From Saprospiraceae bacterium (GTDB lineage: Bacteria > Bacteroidota > Bacteroidia > Chitinophagales > Saprospiraceae): a stretch of 25,071 nucleotides of DNA. The notes under the pieces are model-generated. The model was not told the DNA's origin. It made no database searches and worked only from the letters and a program-made list of their open reading frames with translations. The stretch covers positions 1 through 25,071 of the forward strand of contig JAEUUM010000451.1 in NCBI GenBank assembly GCA_016787375.1. Direction: 5' to 3'. Of the stretch, positions 8,408 to 16,667 are shown one piece after another. How positions within the stretch are numbered: position 1 is the first letter of the stretch; every line of letters starts with the position of its first letter. The translations under genes were made by a program, and so were the position numbers.

Positions 8408-9495
8408 AAAATGCTAACCTTCAAACCGAAATCGACGCCTGGTACCTTTACAAAAAACTTGCAGAGAATGAAGAAGATCCGGTTGTGGCAAATGTCTTTA
8501 GGCAAATGAGCGAAATAGAAATGAGCCATGCTGTTGTTTTTTCAAAAAAAGCTGGTATTGACCTGAATTCAATTTTGAAACCATCCAGCAGAGCAAAAAT
8601 TCTTAATTCAATCGGTCGTATTTTTGGCTACGATTATGTACTTGGCGCACTGATGGAAACTGAAAAGAGTATTTCCTCTGCTATGATTAACACCCGAAAT
8701 AAAAATAATCAGGAGCTAACAGGCAGTGAGTTGAACCATGTTAAAATTTTACGTGGAATACTTGAAAAAGAAAAAATGGTTACCGGTGCTCAGTTGTCAC
8801 GTTTCGAAAAACGCCACAGATCTGTTGGTGGCAACGCAATAAGGGCCGCTGTTTTAGGAGGTAATGATGGTTTGGTCTCTAATTTTAGCCTTATCATGGG
8901 AGTCGCAGGAGCAACTGAAGGTCAAGGTGTTTTGCTATCAGGGGTGGCAGGATTGCTTGCCGGTGCACTGTCTATGGCACTTGGTGAGTGGATTTCAGTC
9001 AAAAGCTCACAGGAATTATATGAAAATCAGATGCAGCTCGAAATGGAGGAAATAGAGCTAAATCCGGAAGGAGAAATTAAAGAACTGGCATTGATTTATA
9101 TGGCAAAAGGAATCGATGAGAACAAAGCGCATGAAATGGCACTTGAAATCATGAAAGATAAGGATCATGCTCACAAAATCCTTGTTTCAGAAGAACTTGG
9201 AATAAATACGGAAGAACTCAAAGGCTCAGCAATGGAAGCTGCGATTTCGTCTTTTGTTCTTTTTGCAATCGGTGCATTTATACCCGTATTTCCTTTTATG
9301 CTCACCACCGGAACAAAAGCCATAGTCATAAGTGTTATCTGTAGCGCATTCGGCCTATTTGGAATCGGAGCAGCAATTACCTTGTTTACAGGCAGAAATG
9401 TGTGGTACTCCGGATTAAGACAAGTAGTATTCGGATTAATAGCAGCAGCCATTACTTTTGGAATTGGAAGTCTTATTGGCGTTTCATTGGGCTAA
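8404..9495 (+). CDS. Ferritin-like/VIT1 membrane iron exporter (MbfA-like)
   Basis: A 363-residue two-domain protein. Residues 1-~135 form a rubrerythrin/erythrin-type four-helix domain with a full set of diiron ligands by pattern: E9, the ExxH pair E39/H42, E85 or E87, and a second ExxH pair E109/H112. Residues ~140-363 are a VIT1/CCC1 transporter domain with its signature AAVLGGNDGLVSNFSLIMGVAGA split over ~148-170, GEWISVKSSQE, a cytoplasmic Glu-rich helical region, and C-terminal helices. The same architecture occurs in MbfA (membrane-bound ferritin A), which exports iron under oxidative or acid stress in rhizobia; that role is carried over by homology. The ATG overlaps the adaptor's stop (ATGA), placing it in the efflux operon, and a terminator follows 20 nt after its stop. 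Fe2+ or Mn2+ export to the periplasm is the likely job. Confidence 0.92.
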   Translation: MKNANLQTEIDAWYLYKKLAENEEDPVVANVFRQMSEIEMSHAVVFSKKAGIDLNSILKPSSRAKILNSIGRIFGYDYVLGALMETEKSISSAMINTRNKNNQELTGSELNHVKILRGILEKEKMVTGAQLSRFEKRHRSVGGNAIRAAVLGGNDGLVSNFSLIMGVAGATEGQGVLLSGVAGLLAGALSMALGEWISVKSSQELYENQMQLEMEEIELNPEGEIKELALIYMAKGIDENKAHEMALEIMKDKDHAHKILVSEELGINTEELKGSAMEAAISSFVLFAIGAFIPVFPFMLTTGTKAIVISVICSAFGLFGIGAAITLFTGRNVWYSGLRQVVFGLIAAAITFGIGSLIGVSLG

Positions 9496-9514
9496 AAATA
9501 TTAAATTAAAAGGT

Positions 9515-9549
9515 GCAGAGAATGATATTTTTTTGATTCTCTGCCTTTT
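9515..9549 (+). terminator. Rho-independent terminator of the metal-efflux operon
   Basis: A 9-bp perfect stem GCAGAGAAT / ATTCTCTGC (9515-9523 with 9536-9544), 12-nt loop, then C and TTTT. It lies 20 nt after the stop of the VIT1 gene and marks the operon end. Confidence 0.85.
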
Positions 9550-9614
9550 GTATTTAATTATTGATGATTTGAATTCAATTTTTCTCAATCTTTGCGGATA
9601 GAAATAAATATAAC

Positions 9615-10259
9615 ATGATCAAGGTTGTTTCACTTACATACAATGCATTTGAAGAAAATACGTATATTCTCTATGACGATACCAGAGAGTGTATCATTTT
9701 AGACCCCGGTTGCCATAGTTCAGTCGAAAAGGAACATCTCAAAGTTTTTATTGAAAAAAATGGTCTAAAACCAGTGCGTTTAATAAATACTCATTGCCAT
9801 TTAGATCATATCTTCGGCAATAAATGGGTATTCGATACATACGGTTTATTGCCTGAAATACACCAAGGTGAACTGCCTGTTCTCAAAGCAGCTCCCCAAG
9901 TGAGCATGATGTATGGAATGGCTTGTGAACCTTCACCCATGCCTGAGCAATTTATTCAGGACAATACAAATATTACATTCGGGAATTCAAATTTATTGAC
10001 GATTTTTGCTCCCGGGCATTCTCCTGCAAGTTTGTGTTTTTATTCTCAAGAAGATAATTTTTTAATTGGTGGGGATGTGTTGTTTTATGAAAGCATCGGA
10101 CGAACTGATTTGCCGGGAGGAAATTATGAAACGCTCCTAAACTCTATTCGCAACAGGATTTTACCCCTCCCGGATGAAACGGTGGTCTACTCAGGTCACG
10201 GACCCAGCACTACAATAGGACACGAAAGAAAATACAATCCATTCATAAATGAACATTGA
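9615..10259 (+). CDS. MBL-fold metallo-hydrolase (glyoxalase II-like)
   Basis: A 214-residue cytoplasmic protein of the short glyoxalase II-like metallo-beta-lactamase family. The dinuclear metal site is complete: THCHLDH (H60, H62, D64, H65), H135 in APGHSP, D154 in GGDVLF and H195 in YSGHGP. The IGRTDLPGG segment (161-169) is typical of this small subfamily. It lacks the ~40-residue C-terminal substrate-binding domain of true glyoxalase II, so a thioester or other ester is a likely substrate but which one is open. ATG 9615 follows an AT-rich leader; an imperfect -7 element (AATCTTTG, one mismatch) lies ~20 nt upstream. It is separated from the efflux operon by a terminator and converges on the next gene. 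Confidence 0.9.
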   Translation: MIKVVSLTYNAFEENTYILYDDTRECIILDPGCHSSVEKEHLKVFIEKNGLKPVRLINTHCHLDHIFGNKWVFDTYGLLPEIHQGELPVLKAAPQVSMMYGMACEPSPMPEQFIQDNTNITFGNSNLLTIFAPGHSPASLCFYSQEDNFLIGGDVLFYESIGRTDLPGGNYETLLNSIRNRILPLPDETVVYSGHGPSTTIGHERKYNPFINEH

Positions 10260-10289
10260 TCACTCCGGATCCTGAGAAGTTTGTTTTTA

Positions 10290-10640
10290 TTATTTATCGC
10301 TTGAAACAGCATTTGCAATGCTGTTGGCAACTGAAACCATGAAACTGAATATCAAAGGAGTTAAAAATCCTGAAATGGTAAATCCGGTAACCATGTAAGC
10401 GGCGATATAAACAATTATCACATTCACCACAAGATAGAAAAAACCTAAGGTGAGTATTGTAATTGGGATAGCCAAAAACTGTAATACCGGTTTTACAAAA
10501 GTGTTTAAAATAGACATTGCCAAAGCGACCCAAAAAGCAACCGTGTACGATTCAATGTGAAACCCTTTCAACAATCGGTCTGCAGCAATGACCATTATGA
10601 TGATGAATACTAGTCGAATGACATAATTTTTAATATTCAT
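10290..10640 (-). CDS. PF04020-type four-helix membrane protein (phage holin family IV-like)
   Basis: A 116-residue integral membrane protein with four predicted helices (~8-25, ~33-52, ~57-83, ~88-108). The pattern NTFVKPVLQFLAIPITILTLG followed by LVVNVIIVYIAAYM is typical of PF04020, a widespread family named after a mycobacteriophage holin but chromosomal and of unknown function in most bacteria. No phage genes are nearby, so there is no reason to call it a lysis protein. ATG 10640 has an exact TAnnTTTG promoter element 17 nt upstream. It converges on the MBL hydrolase with 30 nt between the stops. Confidence 0.85.
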   Translation of the reverse strand: MNIKNYVIRLVFIIIMVIAADRLLKGFHIESYTVAFWVALAMSILNTFVKPVLQFLAIPITILTLGFFYLVVNVIIVYIAAYMVTGFTISGFLTPLIFSFMVSVANSIANAVSSDK

Positions 10641-10657
10641 AGCGTTAAGATTATTTT

Positions 10658-10665
10658 CAAATTTA
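10658..10665 (-). promoter_or_regulatory. Bacteroidota -7 element (TAAATTTG) for the PF04020 gene
   Basis: On the minus strand this reads TAAATTTG, an exact TAnnTTTG match, 17 nt before the ATG at 10640. No TTTG occurs at the normal -33 spacing. Confidence 0.4.
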
Positions 10666-10802
10666 CAATTTAATTTGAGATGATTCTTTTTGTTAGCAAA
10701 TATTTTGCTCTTTTTTACTTAATAGAACATCATATTTTAATGATTCCTTAATAATCAGTTTATCATTGGATAATCTAAATTGGTCAATTTGCAGCATAAT
10801 AA

Positions 10803-11621
10803 ATGTTAATTGAATTCAATAATCCGAACATGAAAATCTCCCATAATCGAAATTACCGCGATCTTGTTGTCATATCTGACCTCCATTTAGGATCATATCA
10901 TTGTCTGAAACAGGAGCTACTCGAATACCTCAATTCAATCAACCCCGGGAAACTCGTGTTATTGGGTAGCATTGTTGAAGAGGCATATTGGCAGACAATA
11001 CAGGGAGATATCATTTACTCAAGGATCTTTGCTAAACTTAGGGAGTGGGTTGCAAATGGTACTCAACTCTATTTCATATCAAAAACCAATCCTGAAATAT
11101 TTGCAAGCTTATTACAACTCGATAAGTCGAAATTCGTTTGTAAAAGTCGGTTGGAATTTAGGATAGACCAAAAGAACTTTCTATTGACCAGTCATGAGCA
11201 TATTTCTGCCAGTAAATTCAAAGAGAAACACACATCAGGCACAAATAATCCAATAAGAAAATTAGCCGGGAGGCTTTTGAGTCCTCTTCGGAGTATTCTT
11301 TATGGTAAGAGTTATGATGTTGGCAAGTTATTGGCTGTTTCCTCCGGAAAGTTTAATTTTTTAAACCATTATTTTCAAAGAATTGAAGAAAAGATTATTG
11401 ACTATGCCAGTTCTCATGGCTTTGCCGGAGTGATAACAGGCCAGATGCAGGCACCAAAGATAATAAACCACAAAATCAAGAACGCCCAAATAAGTTTTAT
11501 AAATACGGGTGTTTGGAACAGCAGTTTGTCAGCACTTGAGTATCAAAATGGAAAGTGGGAACTTCACATGCATGAGGAAAATTTCTTCGCGTTTAAGCTA
11601 CCAAGATTAGCTGTAAACTGA
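10803..11621 (+). CDS. LpxH-like metallophosphoesterase homologue, metal site degenerate (likely pseudoenzyme)
   Basis: A 272-residue protein that follows the UDP-2,3-diacylglucosamine diphosphatase-like calcineurin fold of Bacteroidota over its whole length: VVISDLHLGSYHCLKQELLE at 22-41, LVLLG (51-55), QLYFIS (88-93), a helical insert, and INTGVWNSSLSALEYQNGKW (233-252). D26 and H28 of the first motif are present. The other motifs are altered: GD(I/V)xD became GSIVE (D to S56), GNHDE became KTNPE (94-98), HGDxxD became HEHISA (131-136) and GHxHxP became GQMQAP (213-218; both His to Gln). The known family hydrolyses UDP-diacylglucosamine in lipid A synthesis; this copy is unlikely to bind two metals. 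The frame is intact, so it is not simply a decayed gene. ATG 10803 is used; ATG 10830 is an alternative. An imperfect -7 (TCAATTTG) lies 11 nt upstream. Confidence 0.83.
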   Translation: MLIEFNNPNMKISHNRNYRDLVVISDLHLGSYHCLKQELLEYLNSINPGKLVLLGSIVEEAYWQTIQGDIIYSRIFAKLREWVANGTQLYFISKTNPEIFASLLQLDKSKFVCKSRLEFRIDQKNFLLTSHEHISASKFKEKHTSGTNNPIRKLAGRLLSPLRSILYGKSYDVGKLLAVSSGKFNFLNHYFQRIEEKIIDYASSHGFAGVITGQMQAPKIINHKIKNAQISFINTGVWNSSLSALEYQNGKWELHMHEENFFAFKLPRLAVN

Positions 11622-11631
11622 TGATTCGAGA

Positions 11632-12690
11632 TTAATCCATCCAGCCTCTTTTTTTGAAATAACCTATCATGCCAAGTAATAAAAAGAGCATAAATCCAAG
11701 AACATAAAAATACCCATTCGGGTTTTTAAGTTCCGGCATATTTTCGAAATTCATACCATATAAAGAAGCAATGAAGCTCAGTGGTATAAATATTGAAGAT
11801 ACGATTGTCAAAGCTTTCATGACATTATTCATCCTCATGCTGATTTGGGCAACATATAAGTCGTAGATGCTGCTCAACATATCCTTTTGAGTCTCTGTCA
11901 ATTCTAAAATATAGACAGTATGGTCGTAAACATCTTTTAAAAAAATACTGGTAGTAGGTTCAATGAACTTTGATTCAAACCTGCTCATTTTACCCAAGGC
12001 CTCCCGCAACGGATGAATGGTCCGGCGTATAGTTATCAATTCCTTTTTAAGGTGTAGAATTTTTTGTCTGATGTCTTTCTCATTGCTCAATTCCAGGTTA
12101 CTTTCTAAAAGTTCAATTTCTTCTTCTATTTTATCCATTACCAGGTAGTAGGAATCAACTTGAGTGTCAACAATGGCATAAGCAAGATAGTCAGGTCCTT
12201 TTGATCTTATTCTGCCTATGACTTTTTGCATTCTCTCCCTCACTGAGCCAAATGAATCTTCATGTCCTTCCTGAAAACTGATTAAATAGTCATCACCAAA
12301 AACCACAGCATTCTGATAATTTTGGATGGTATGGCTTGATTCATTAAACCTAAGTGTATCAAAAATAATCAACAGACAGTTTTCAAATTCTTCAAATTTG
12401 GGTCTTTGTTCAACATCAACCACATTTTCAATTAATATTGGGTGCAGATTATATTTTTCACCAATTTGAGAAATAATGTCTACATGGTCAAGTCCTTGAA
12501 TGTCTATCCAGATTTTGCCGTTTGTTAATGGTTTGATTGCGTCATTACTAAAGTCATCAAGGCTGACTTCATTTAAGTGGTCTTGATTGTATTTGGTAAT
12601 TCTGAGGGTTGGGTTGGGTGTCTGAAATTTACCGGTATAAATGATGCTTCCCGGAGATAGCCCTATTTTTTTTCTTTTTTTCCTGGACAC
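11632..12690 (-). CDS. corA: CorA-family magnesium/cobalt transporter
   Basis: A 352-residue protein with the CorA plan: a large N-terminal cytoplasmic domain (HPILIENVVDVEQRPKFEEF near 80-100), long charged coiled helices (~180-285), and two C-terminal membrane helices. Helix 1 ends in the selectivity motif YGMNFENMP (Y311, GMN 312-314), and helix 2 (~327-344) is followed by a basic tail. It forms pentameric Mg2+ (Co2+, Ni2+) channels in the inner membrane. The start is GTG at 12690, giving MSRKKRKKIGLSPGS; no ATG fits and a well-formed promoter ends 15 nt upstream. It converges on the LpxH-like gene with 10 nt between the stops. Confidence 0.95.
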   Translation of the reverse strand: MSRKKRKKIGLSPGSIIYTGKFQTPNPTLRITKYNQDHLNEVSLDDFSNDAIKPLTNGKIWIDIQGLDHVDIISQIGEKYNLHPILIENVVDVEQRPKFEEFENCLLIIFDTLRFNESSHTIQNYQNAVVFGDDYLISFQEGHEDSFGSVRERMQKVIGRIRSKGPDYLAYAIVDTQVDSYYLVMDKIEEEIELLESNLELSNEKDIRQKILHLKKELITIRRTIHPLREALGKMSRFESKFIEPTTSIFLKDVYDHTVYILELTETQKDMLSSIYDLYVAQISMRMNNVMKALTIVSSIFIPLSFIASLYGMNFENMPELKNPNGYFYVLGFMLFLLLGMIGYFKKRGWMD

Positions 12691-12705
12691 AATTGGTTCT
12701 TTTTA

Positions 12706-12735
12706 CAAAGCTACCCAAAAAAGTGATTACCCAAA
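12706..12735 (-). promoter_or_regulatory. Bacteroidota promoter of corA (TTTG-N18-TAGCTTTG)
   Basis: On the minus strand a TTTG -33 box (12732-12735) is followed after 18 nt by TAGCTTTG (12706-12713), an exact -7 element. Transcription would start near 12700, leaving a leader of about 10 nt before the GTG. This is the only promoter in the window with both boxes at near-normal spacing. Confidence 0.6.
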
Positions 12736-12739
12736 GCAT

Positions 12740-12769
12740 AAAAAAAAGGCAAAAGAATCATCTTCTGCC
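12740..12769 (-). terminator. Rho-independent terminator of the DUF937-OmpA gene
   Basis: On the minus strand GGCAGAAGA pairs with TCTTTTGCC (12761-12769 with 12748-12756; one G-U pair) around a TGAT tetraloop, then eight T (12747-12740). It lies 26 nt after the stop of the OmpA-domain gene and directly upstream of the corA promoter. Confidence 0.88.
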
Positions 12770-12795
12770 TTCCTAAAACACTTGAGTATTTATTA

Positions 12796-14022
12796 TTACT
12801 TGGCCGTAACCCTTACTGCGATTCTTCTGTTTTGCTGTTTACATTCAGGAGTGTCGTTAGCACGACATACAGGGTGTTGTTCTCCATAACCCTCTGCTTC
12901 CATGCGATTTTTTGGCACACCCAGATTTGACAATGCTGTCATTACATTTGATGCTCTTTCTGATGATAATTTCATGTTCGCTTTATCATCGCCATCACTG
13001 TCTGTATATCCGCCGATTTTGATCTTTACATTTGGATAAGCTTTCATTATTTCAGCAATGTTTTTTAGCTGCACATCCGATTCTGGCATTAAAGTTGATT
13101 TGCCTGTCTCAAAAAGTAGGTGGTCGAAATTAAACCAAGTAGTTTTATCCACTGCTTTTGTTTGGTCTTCAATGAACTCTATCAACTGGCTTTCAATACC
13201 ATCAGCAGAGGCATTCGCAAGTTCGAAACCACTTGTAAGTTTTTTTACAAAACCAGTAACTGTAGCTTTTGCTGTATCAATTGCTGCGCTTTTGTTAAAT
13301 GTTGTTGAGTCTATTGTAGTTTCAACTGATTCCGGTTCTTTTTCTTTATGGCATGTACGTAAAAAATACAATGCAGCCAATAATGCCACCAATCCAAGAA
13401 ACCAAGGGAAAAAATCACCAGTACTACCGCCTGTTTTACTCATTTTTGTACTTGAACTTGGGTGTGTATCACCAAGAAAATCACCCAATTTTGAAAATCC
13501 CAGTTGGTAGGCAAATCCTGCAGGAAGTTCACTTGTAATGGATCCTGCCTGGCCCATTAAGTAATTTGCAAGACCTGAAATACCCAGACCTTCAGTCTTT
13601 ACTTTCTTCGAGATTAGGCCCATTGCCATAGGAGCCACCAAATTCATTAAATCTGAAGCAGAACTTTTTTTAATGCCTGTTTGCCCTGTTATAAAGTCAA
13701 GAACTCCTTCATGGTGATTGCCGAATAGCATTTTTACTATTGGGGCTCCCATTGAAAGGATTTTTTCAAATCCGGTTGAATTTTCGACCATATTACCAAT
13801 ATTGCCTATTAAATCGGAGTAATTTTCACCTTTAGAGAATAAATCCATTAATCCTTTCACTCCATCTGTTGTGGATGCATGGTTGATAACCCCACCAACT
13901 ACAGCGGGCATGATTGAGCCCAGTGCAGCTTGAGTATCTGAAGAAGATTCGCCAAGGTATTCTGCTGCTTTGTTCATTGCTGCAGATCCCATTTGGTCTT
14001 TTAATAAATCAATTAGATTCAT
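12796..14022 (-). CDS. DUF937 - transmembrane - OmpA-domain protein
   Basis: A 408-residue protein. Residues 1-~180 are a DUF937 (YidB-like) region (MNLIDLLKDQMG; GSIMPAVVGGVINHA; LMNLVAPMAMGLISKK). Residues 204-221 form one membrane helix (FFPWFLGLVALLAALYFL). Residues ~297-405 are an OmpA-like peptidoglycan-binding domain: LLFETGKSTLMPES, GYTDSDGDDKANMKLSSERA and QQNRRIAVRV, with the Cys pair C386/C394 in the last loop as in many Pal/OmpA proteins. There is no signal peptide; the single mid-protein helix would leave DUF937 in the cytoplasm and the OmpA domain in the periplasm, so the protein would tie the inner membrane to the cell wall (inferred). It is monocistronic with its own terminator; 250 nt of very AT-rich DNA without a gene separate it from the divergent speA. 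Confidence 0.9.
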   Translation of the reverse strand: MNLIDLLKDQMGSAAMNKAAEYLGESSSDTQAALGSIMPAVVGGVINHASTTDGVKGLMDLFSKGENYSDLIGNIGNMVENSTGFEKILSMGAPIVKMLFGNHHEGVLDFITGQTGIKKSSASDLMNLVAPMAMGLISKKVKTEGLGISGLANYLMGQAGSITSELPAGFAYQLGFSKLGDFLGDTHPSSSTKMSKTGGSTGDFFPWFLGLVALLAALYFLRTCHKEKEPESVETTIDSTTFNKSAAIDTAKATVTGFVKKLTSGFELANASADGIESQLIEFIEDQTKAVDKTTWFNFDHLLFETGKSTLMPESDVQLKNIAEIMKAYPNVKIKIGGYTDSDGDDKANMKLSSERASNVMTALSNLGVPKNRMEAEGYGEQHPVCRANDTPECKQQNRRIAVRVTAK

Positions 14023-14272
14023 GAGTAAAGGTTTTTGCTTAATTAAAATTAAAAACTAAAAAATTAGTAAAAAGGGAATATAAATTGCTTTGGAATAAAA
14101 AAAACATGCTTATTAAAAATATTATACTGTTAGACCATGCAAATATATAACATTAATTTGTTATATAAATATTTATTCTGACGAGCAATTATCAAAAAGT
14201 AACAGAATTGTTTAAACATATCAAAAACTAATCAAAGTATCCTTTAATTTTACAACTCTAAATCGAAATTCA

Positions 14273-15673
14273 ATGATCAACAGATATACAGACCTAATTC
14301 ATCAAACATTTGATTTTCCACAAGAAAGTTTTGAAATGGTTGATGGATATCTTCGGTTTAACAATATCAATCTGATAGAACTTGTTAGGAAATACGGTAC
14401 TCCTCTAAAGCTAACTTATGTTCCAAAAATTGGACAACAAGTAGAAAAAGCCAGAAAATATTTCAAGAAAGCCATCCGAAATTCGGACTATAATGGTAAA
14501 TACTATTACTGCTATTGCACCAAAAGTTGCCACTTTAGCCATGTTTTAGATGAAGTCCTTGCGCATGGTGCACATCTCGAAACATCATCGTCTTTTGACA
14601 TCGATCTTATCTGGAAACTTTACAACAAAGGAAAGGTAGATGAAAAGACCATCATCATCAACAATGGTTTTAAAACAGAAGAATATACCTGGAAAATCAG
14701 CGACTTGATCAATAAAGGCTTCAAAAACATCATTCCGGTACTGGACAATAAAAACGAAATATTCTTTTATGATCAATTTGTAGATGCCGATGAATTTAAT
14801 GTAGGGATAAGAGTGGCAACGGAGGAAGAACCAAATTTTGAATTCTATACCAGTAGATTGGGTATCCGCAACTCCGAAGTACTTCCGTTTTATAGAAATG
14901 TATTGTCACAAAATAAACGAGCAAAACTCAAGATGCTTCATTTTTTTGTGGATACGGGAATTAAAGATTCAATCTATTATTGGGGAGAACTAAAAAAGGG
15001 AATTGCACTCTATTGCGAACTTAAAAAGGTATGCCCAACACTTACTGCACTCAATATCGGTGGTGGTATGCCTATACCAAATACTCTGGGTTTTGAGTAT
15101 GACTACCAATACATGATCAACGAAATCGTAAATTTAATTAAGGAATCATGCGGTGAATATGGCATTGAAGAACCGGATATTTATACAGAATTTGGAAAAT
15201 ATACGGTAGGCGAAAGTGGTGCAGTGATCATGTCTATTCTTAATTCTAAACAACAAAATGATGCAGAAATCTGGTATATGGTTGATAATAGCCTCATGAA
15301 CACCATTCCGGATAGCTGGGGAATCGGAGAGCGATTTATTTTGTTGCCCATCAATAAATGGAATAATGGATTCAGAAGAGTGAATATTGGAGGACTGAGT
15401 TGCGATAATTCGGATTACTATAATGCAGAAGTGCATGAAAACCAGGTTTACCTTCCAATCAACGATGATGACAGCAAAGAACCGCTGTATATTGGTTTTT
15501 TTCATACAGGAGCATATCAGGATGCATTGAGTGGTTATGGAGGAATCAAACATTGTTTAATTCCTTCACCTAAGCATGTTATTGTTGACATGGACGAAAA
15601 CGGTAATTTGTCAGATCACATTTTGTTTCCGGAGCAAAATGCAGAATCAATGCTTTCGATACTTGGATATTAG
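14273..15673 (+). CDS. speA: Biosynthetic-type arginine decarboxylase (alanine-racemase fold)
   Basis: A 466-residue PLP enzyme of the short SpeA-like group common in Bacteroidota; it should convert arginine to agmatine at the head of polyamine synthesis. Seen: PLP lysine K84 in YCYCTKSCHFSH, the specificity-helix region HFFVDTGIKDS (223-233), the phosphate-binding glycine loop NIGGGMPIP (261-269), the EPGR-like segment TEFGKY (305-310), and the partner-subunit residues in CDNSDYY (377-383) and TGAYQDALSGYGG (412-424). The enzyme is probably a dimer or higher oligomer. It lacks the extra domains of E. coli SpeA (~650 residues). Carboxynorspermidine or diaminopimelate decarboxylation is possible but less likely. 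pabB starts 4 nt after its stop. An imperfect -7 element (TAATTTTA, 14245-14252) lies 20 nt upstream. Confidence 0.88.
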   Translation: MINRYTDLIHQTFDFPQESFEMVDGYLRFNNINLIELVRKYGTPLKLTYVPKIGQQVEKARKYFKKAIRNSDYNGKYYYCYCTKSCHFSHVLDEVLAHGAHLETSSSFDIDLIWKLYNKGKVDEKTIIINNGFKTEEYTWKISDLINKGFKNIIPVLDNKNEIFFYDQFVDADEFNVGIRVATEEEPNFEFYTSRLGIRNSEVLPFYRNVLSQNKRAKLKMLHFFVDTGIKDSIYYWGELKKGIALYCELKKVCPTLTALNIGGGMPIPNTLGFEYDYQYMINEIVNLIKESCGEYGIEEPDIYTEFGKYTVGESGAVIMSILNSKQQNDAEIWYMVDNSLMNTIPDSWGIGERFILLPINKWNNGFRRVNIGGLSCDNSDYYNAEVHENQVYLPINDDDSKEPLYIGFFHTGAYQDALSGYGGIKHCLIPSPKHVIVDMDENGNLSDHILFPEQNAESMLSILGY

Positions 15674-15677
15674 AACC

Positions 15678-16667
15678 ATGTTCGAGGATTTATACATGAG
15701 TGAATCTGTTGCCAGGGCCAAAATGAATTCCCTTGCAGGTGCAGGCGTTCCATTTTTGTTTGTTATAGATTTTGACAAACAACATTCTATTGTGCAATCA
15801 CTCGACAAGCTTGAAAACGAACTAATACACTATGATTTTCCCAATGCGAGCAATTCTTTGCCGTTAACCCAAAAGAAGAGTAAAATTGAATTCGAGAAAT
15901 TTCCGGTTCATTTTGATGAATTTTCGAGGGCTCATGAGCAAGTTATGGCAGAGATTTTATTCGGTAACAGTTTTTTATTGAATTTAACCTTTGAGACACC
16001 AATCAAAACAAACTTAAGCCTAAAAGAAATATTTGATCTGTCGAAATCCAAATACCGAATTTACCTCAAAGATTTTTTTGTGAGTTTTTCACCTGAAACC
16101 TTTATCAAAATAATAGGGAATAAGATTTTCTCATATCCGATGAAGGGCACAATAGATGCTAATCTTAAAGATGCAGAAATGGTGATTCTTAGCGATGAAA
16201 AGGAAATGGCTGAACATTATACCATAGTCGATTTAATCAGAAATGACCTGAGTATGGTTTCAAAAAAGGTTAGAGTAAACAAATTTCGGTTCATCGATCG
16301 GTTAACAACAAACTATGGTGATATACTTCAAGTCAGTTCAGAAATAGAGGGCACACTGCCGGATGATTTTTATAAAATTCTGGGTGATATCATCTTTAAA
16401 CTGCTGCCGGCCGGATCCATTTCAGGAGCACCAAAGGAAAAAACCTTAGAGATAATTGGAGCAGCAGAATCACATAAACGAGGATTTTATACTGGGATTT
16501 GCGGAATTTTTGATGGTAAAAATCTTGACAGCGCGGTCTTGATTCGTTTTATTGAAAAAAAAGGGTCTGAACTCTACTTCAAAAGTGGTGGTGGAATTAC
16601 ATTTCAAAGTGATCCTTTGTCAGAGTACAACGAGATGATAAAAAAAGTATATGTACCGTTTACTTGA
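15678..16667 (+). CDS. pabB: Aminodeoxychorismate synthase component I
   Basis: A 329-residue chorismate-utilising enzyme: chorismate plus ammonia gives 4-amino-4-deoxychorismate for folate. It belongs to the compact bacterial PabB form without most of the N-terminal domain. Seen: YPMKGT (153-158), whose K156 matches the catalytic Lys of PabB (TrpE has Ala here), IVDLIRNDL (183-191), LPAGSISGAPKEKTLEII (243-260), FYTGICGIFDG (270-280) and FKSGGGITFQSDPLSEYNE (301-319). The ATG at 15678 is used; a frame from 15576 would overlap speA in a non-homologous stretch, and ATG 15696 is an alternative. No glutaminase (PabA) is in the window. It overlaps pabC by 17 nt, so the two are translationally coupled. 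Confidence 0.92.
   Translation: MFEDLYMSESVARAKMNSLAGAGVPFLFVIDFDKQHSIVQSLDKLENELIHYDFPNASNSLPLTQKKSKIEFEKFPVHFDEFSRAHEQVMAEILFGNSFLLNLTFETPIKTNLSLKEIFDLSKSKYRIYLKDFFVSFSPETFIKIIGNKIFSYPMKGTIDANLKDAEMVILSDEKEMAEHYTIVDLIRNDLSMVSKKVRVNKFRFIDRLTTNYGDILQVSSEIEGTLPDDFYKILGDIIFKLLPAGSISGAPKEKTLEIIGAAESHKRGFYTGICGIFDGKNLDSAVLIRFIEKKGSELYFKSGGGITFQSDPLSEYNEMIKKVYVPFT

Noticed and set aside
10294..10533. A second minus-strand frame overlapping the PF04020 gene
   Set aside because: It is a shifted-frame shadow of the four-helix protein, Cys/Arg/His-rich with no membrane or domain pattern.
10290..10640. Phage lysis holin or prophage signal
   Set aside because: PF04020 proteins are common chromosomal membrane proteins; no integrase, capsid, tail or lysin gene is near.
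13058..13510. A 150-codon plus-strand frame inside the DUF937-OmpA gene
   Set aside because: It is antisense to a well-supported conserved gene and has no recognisable motif.
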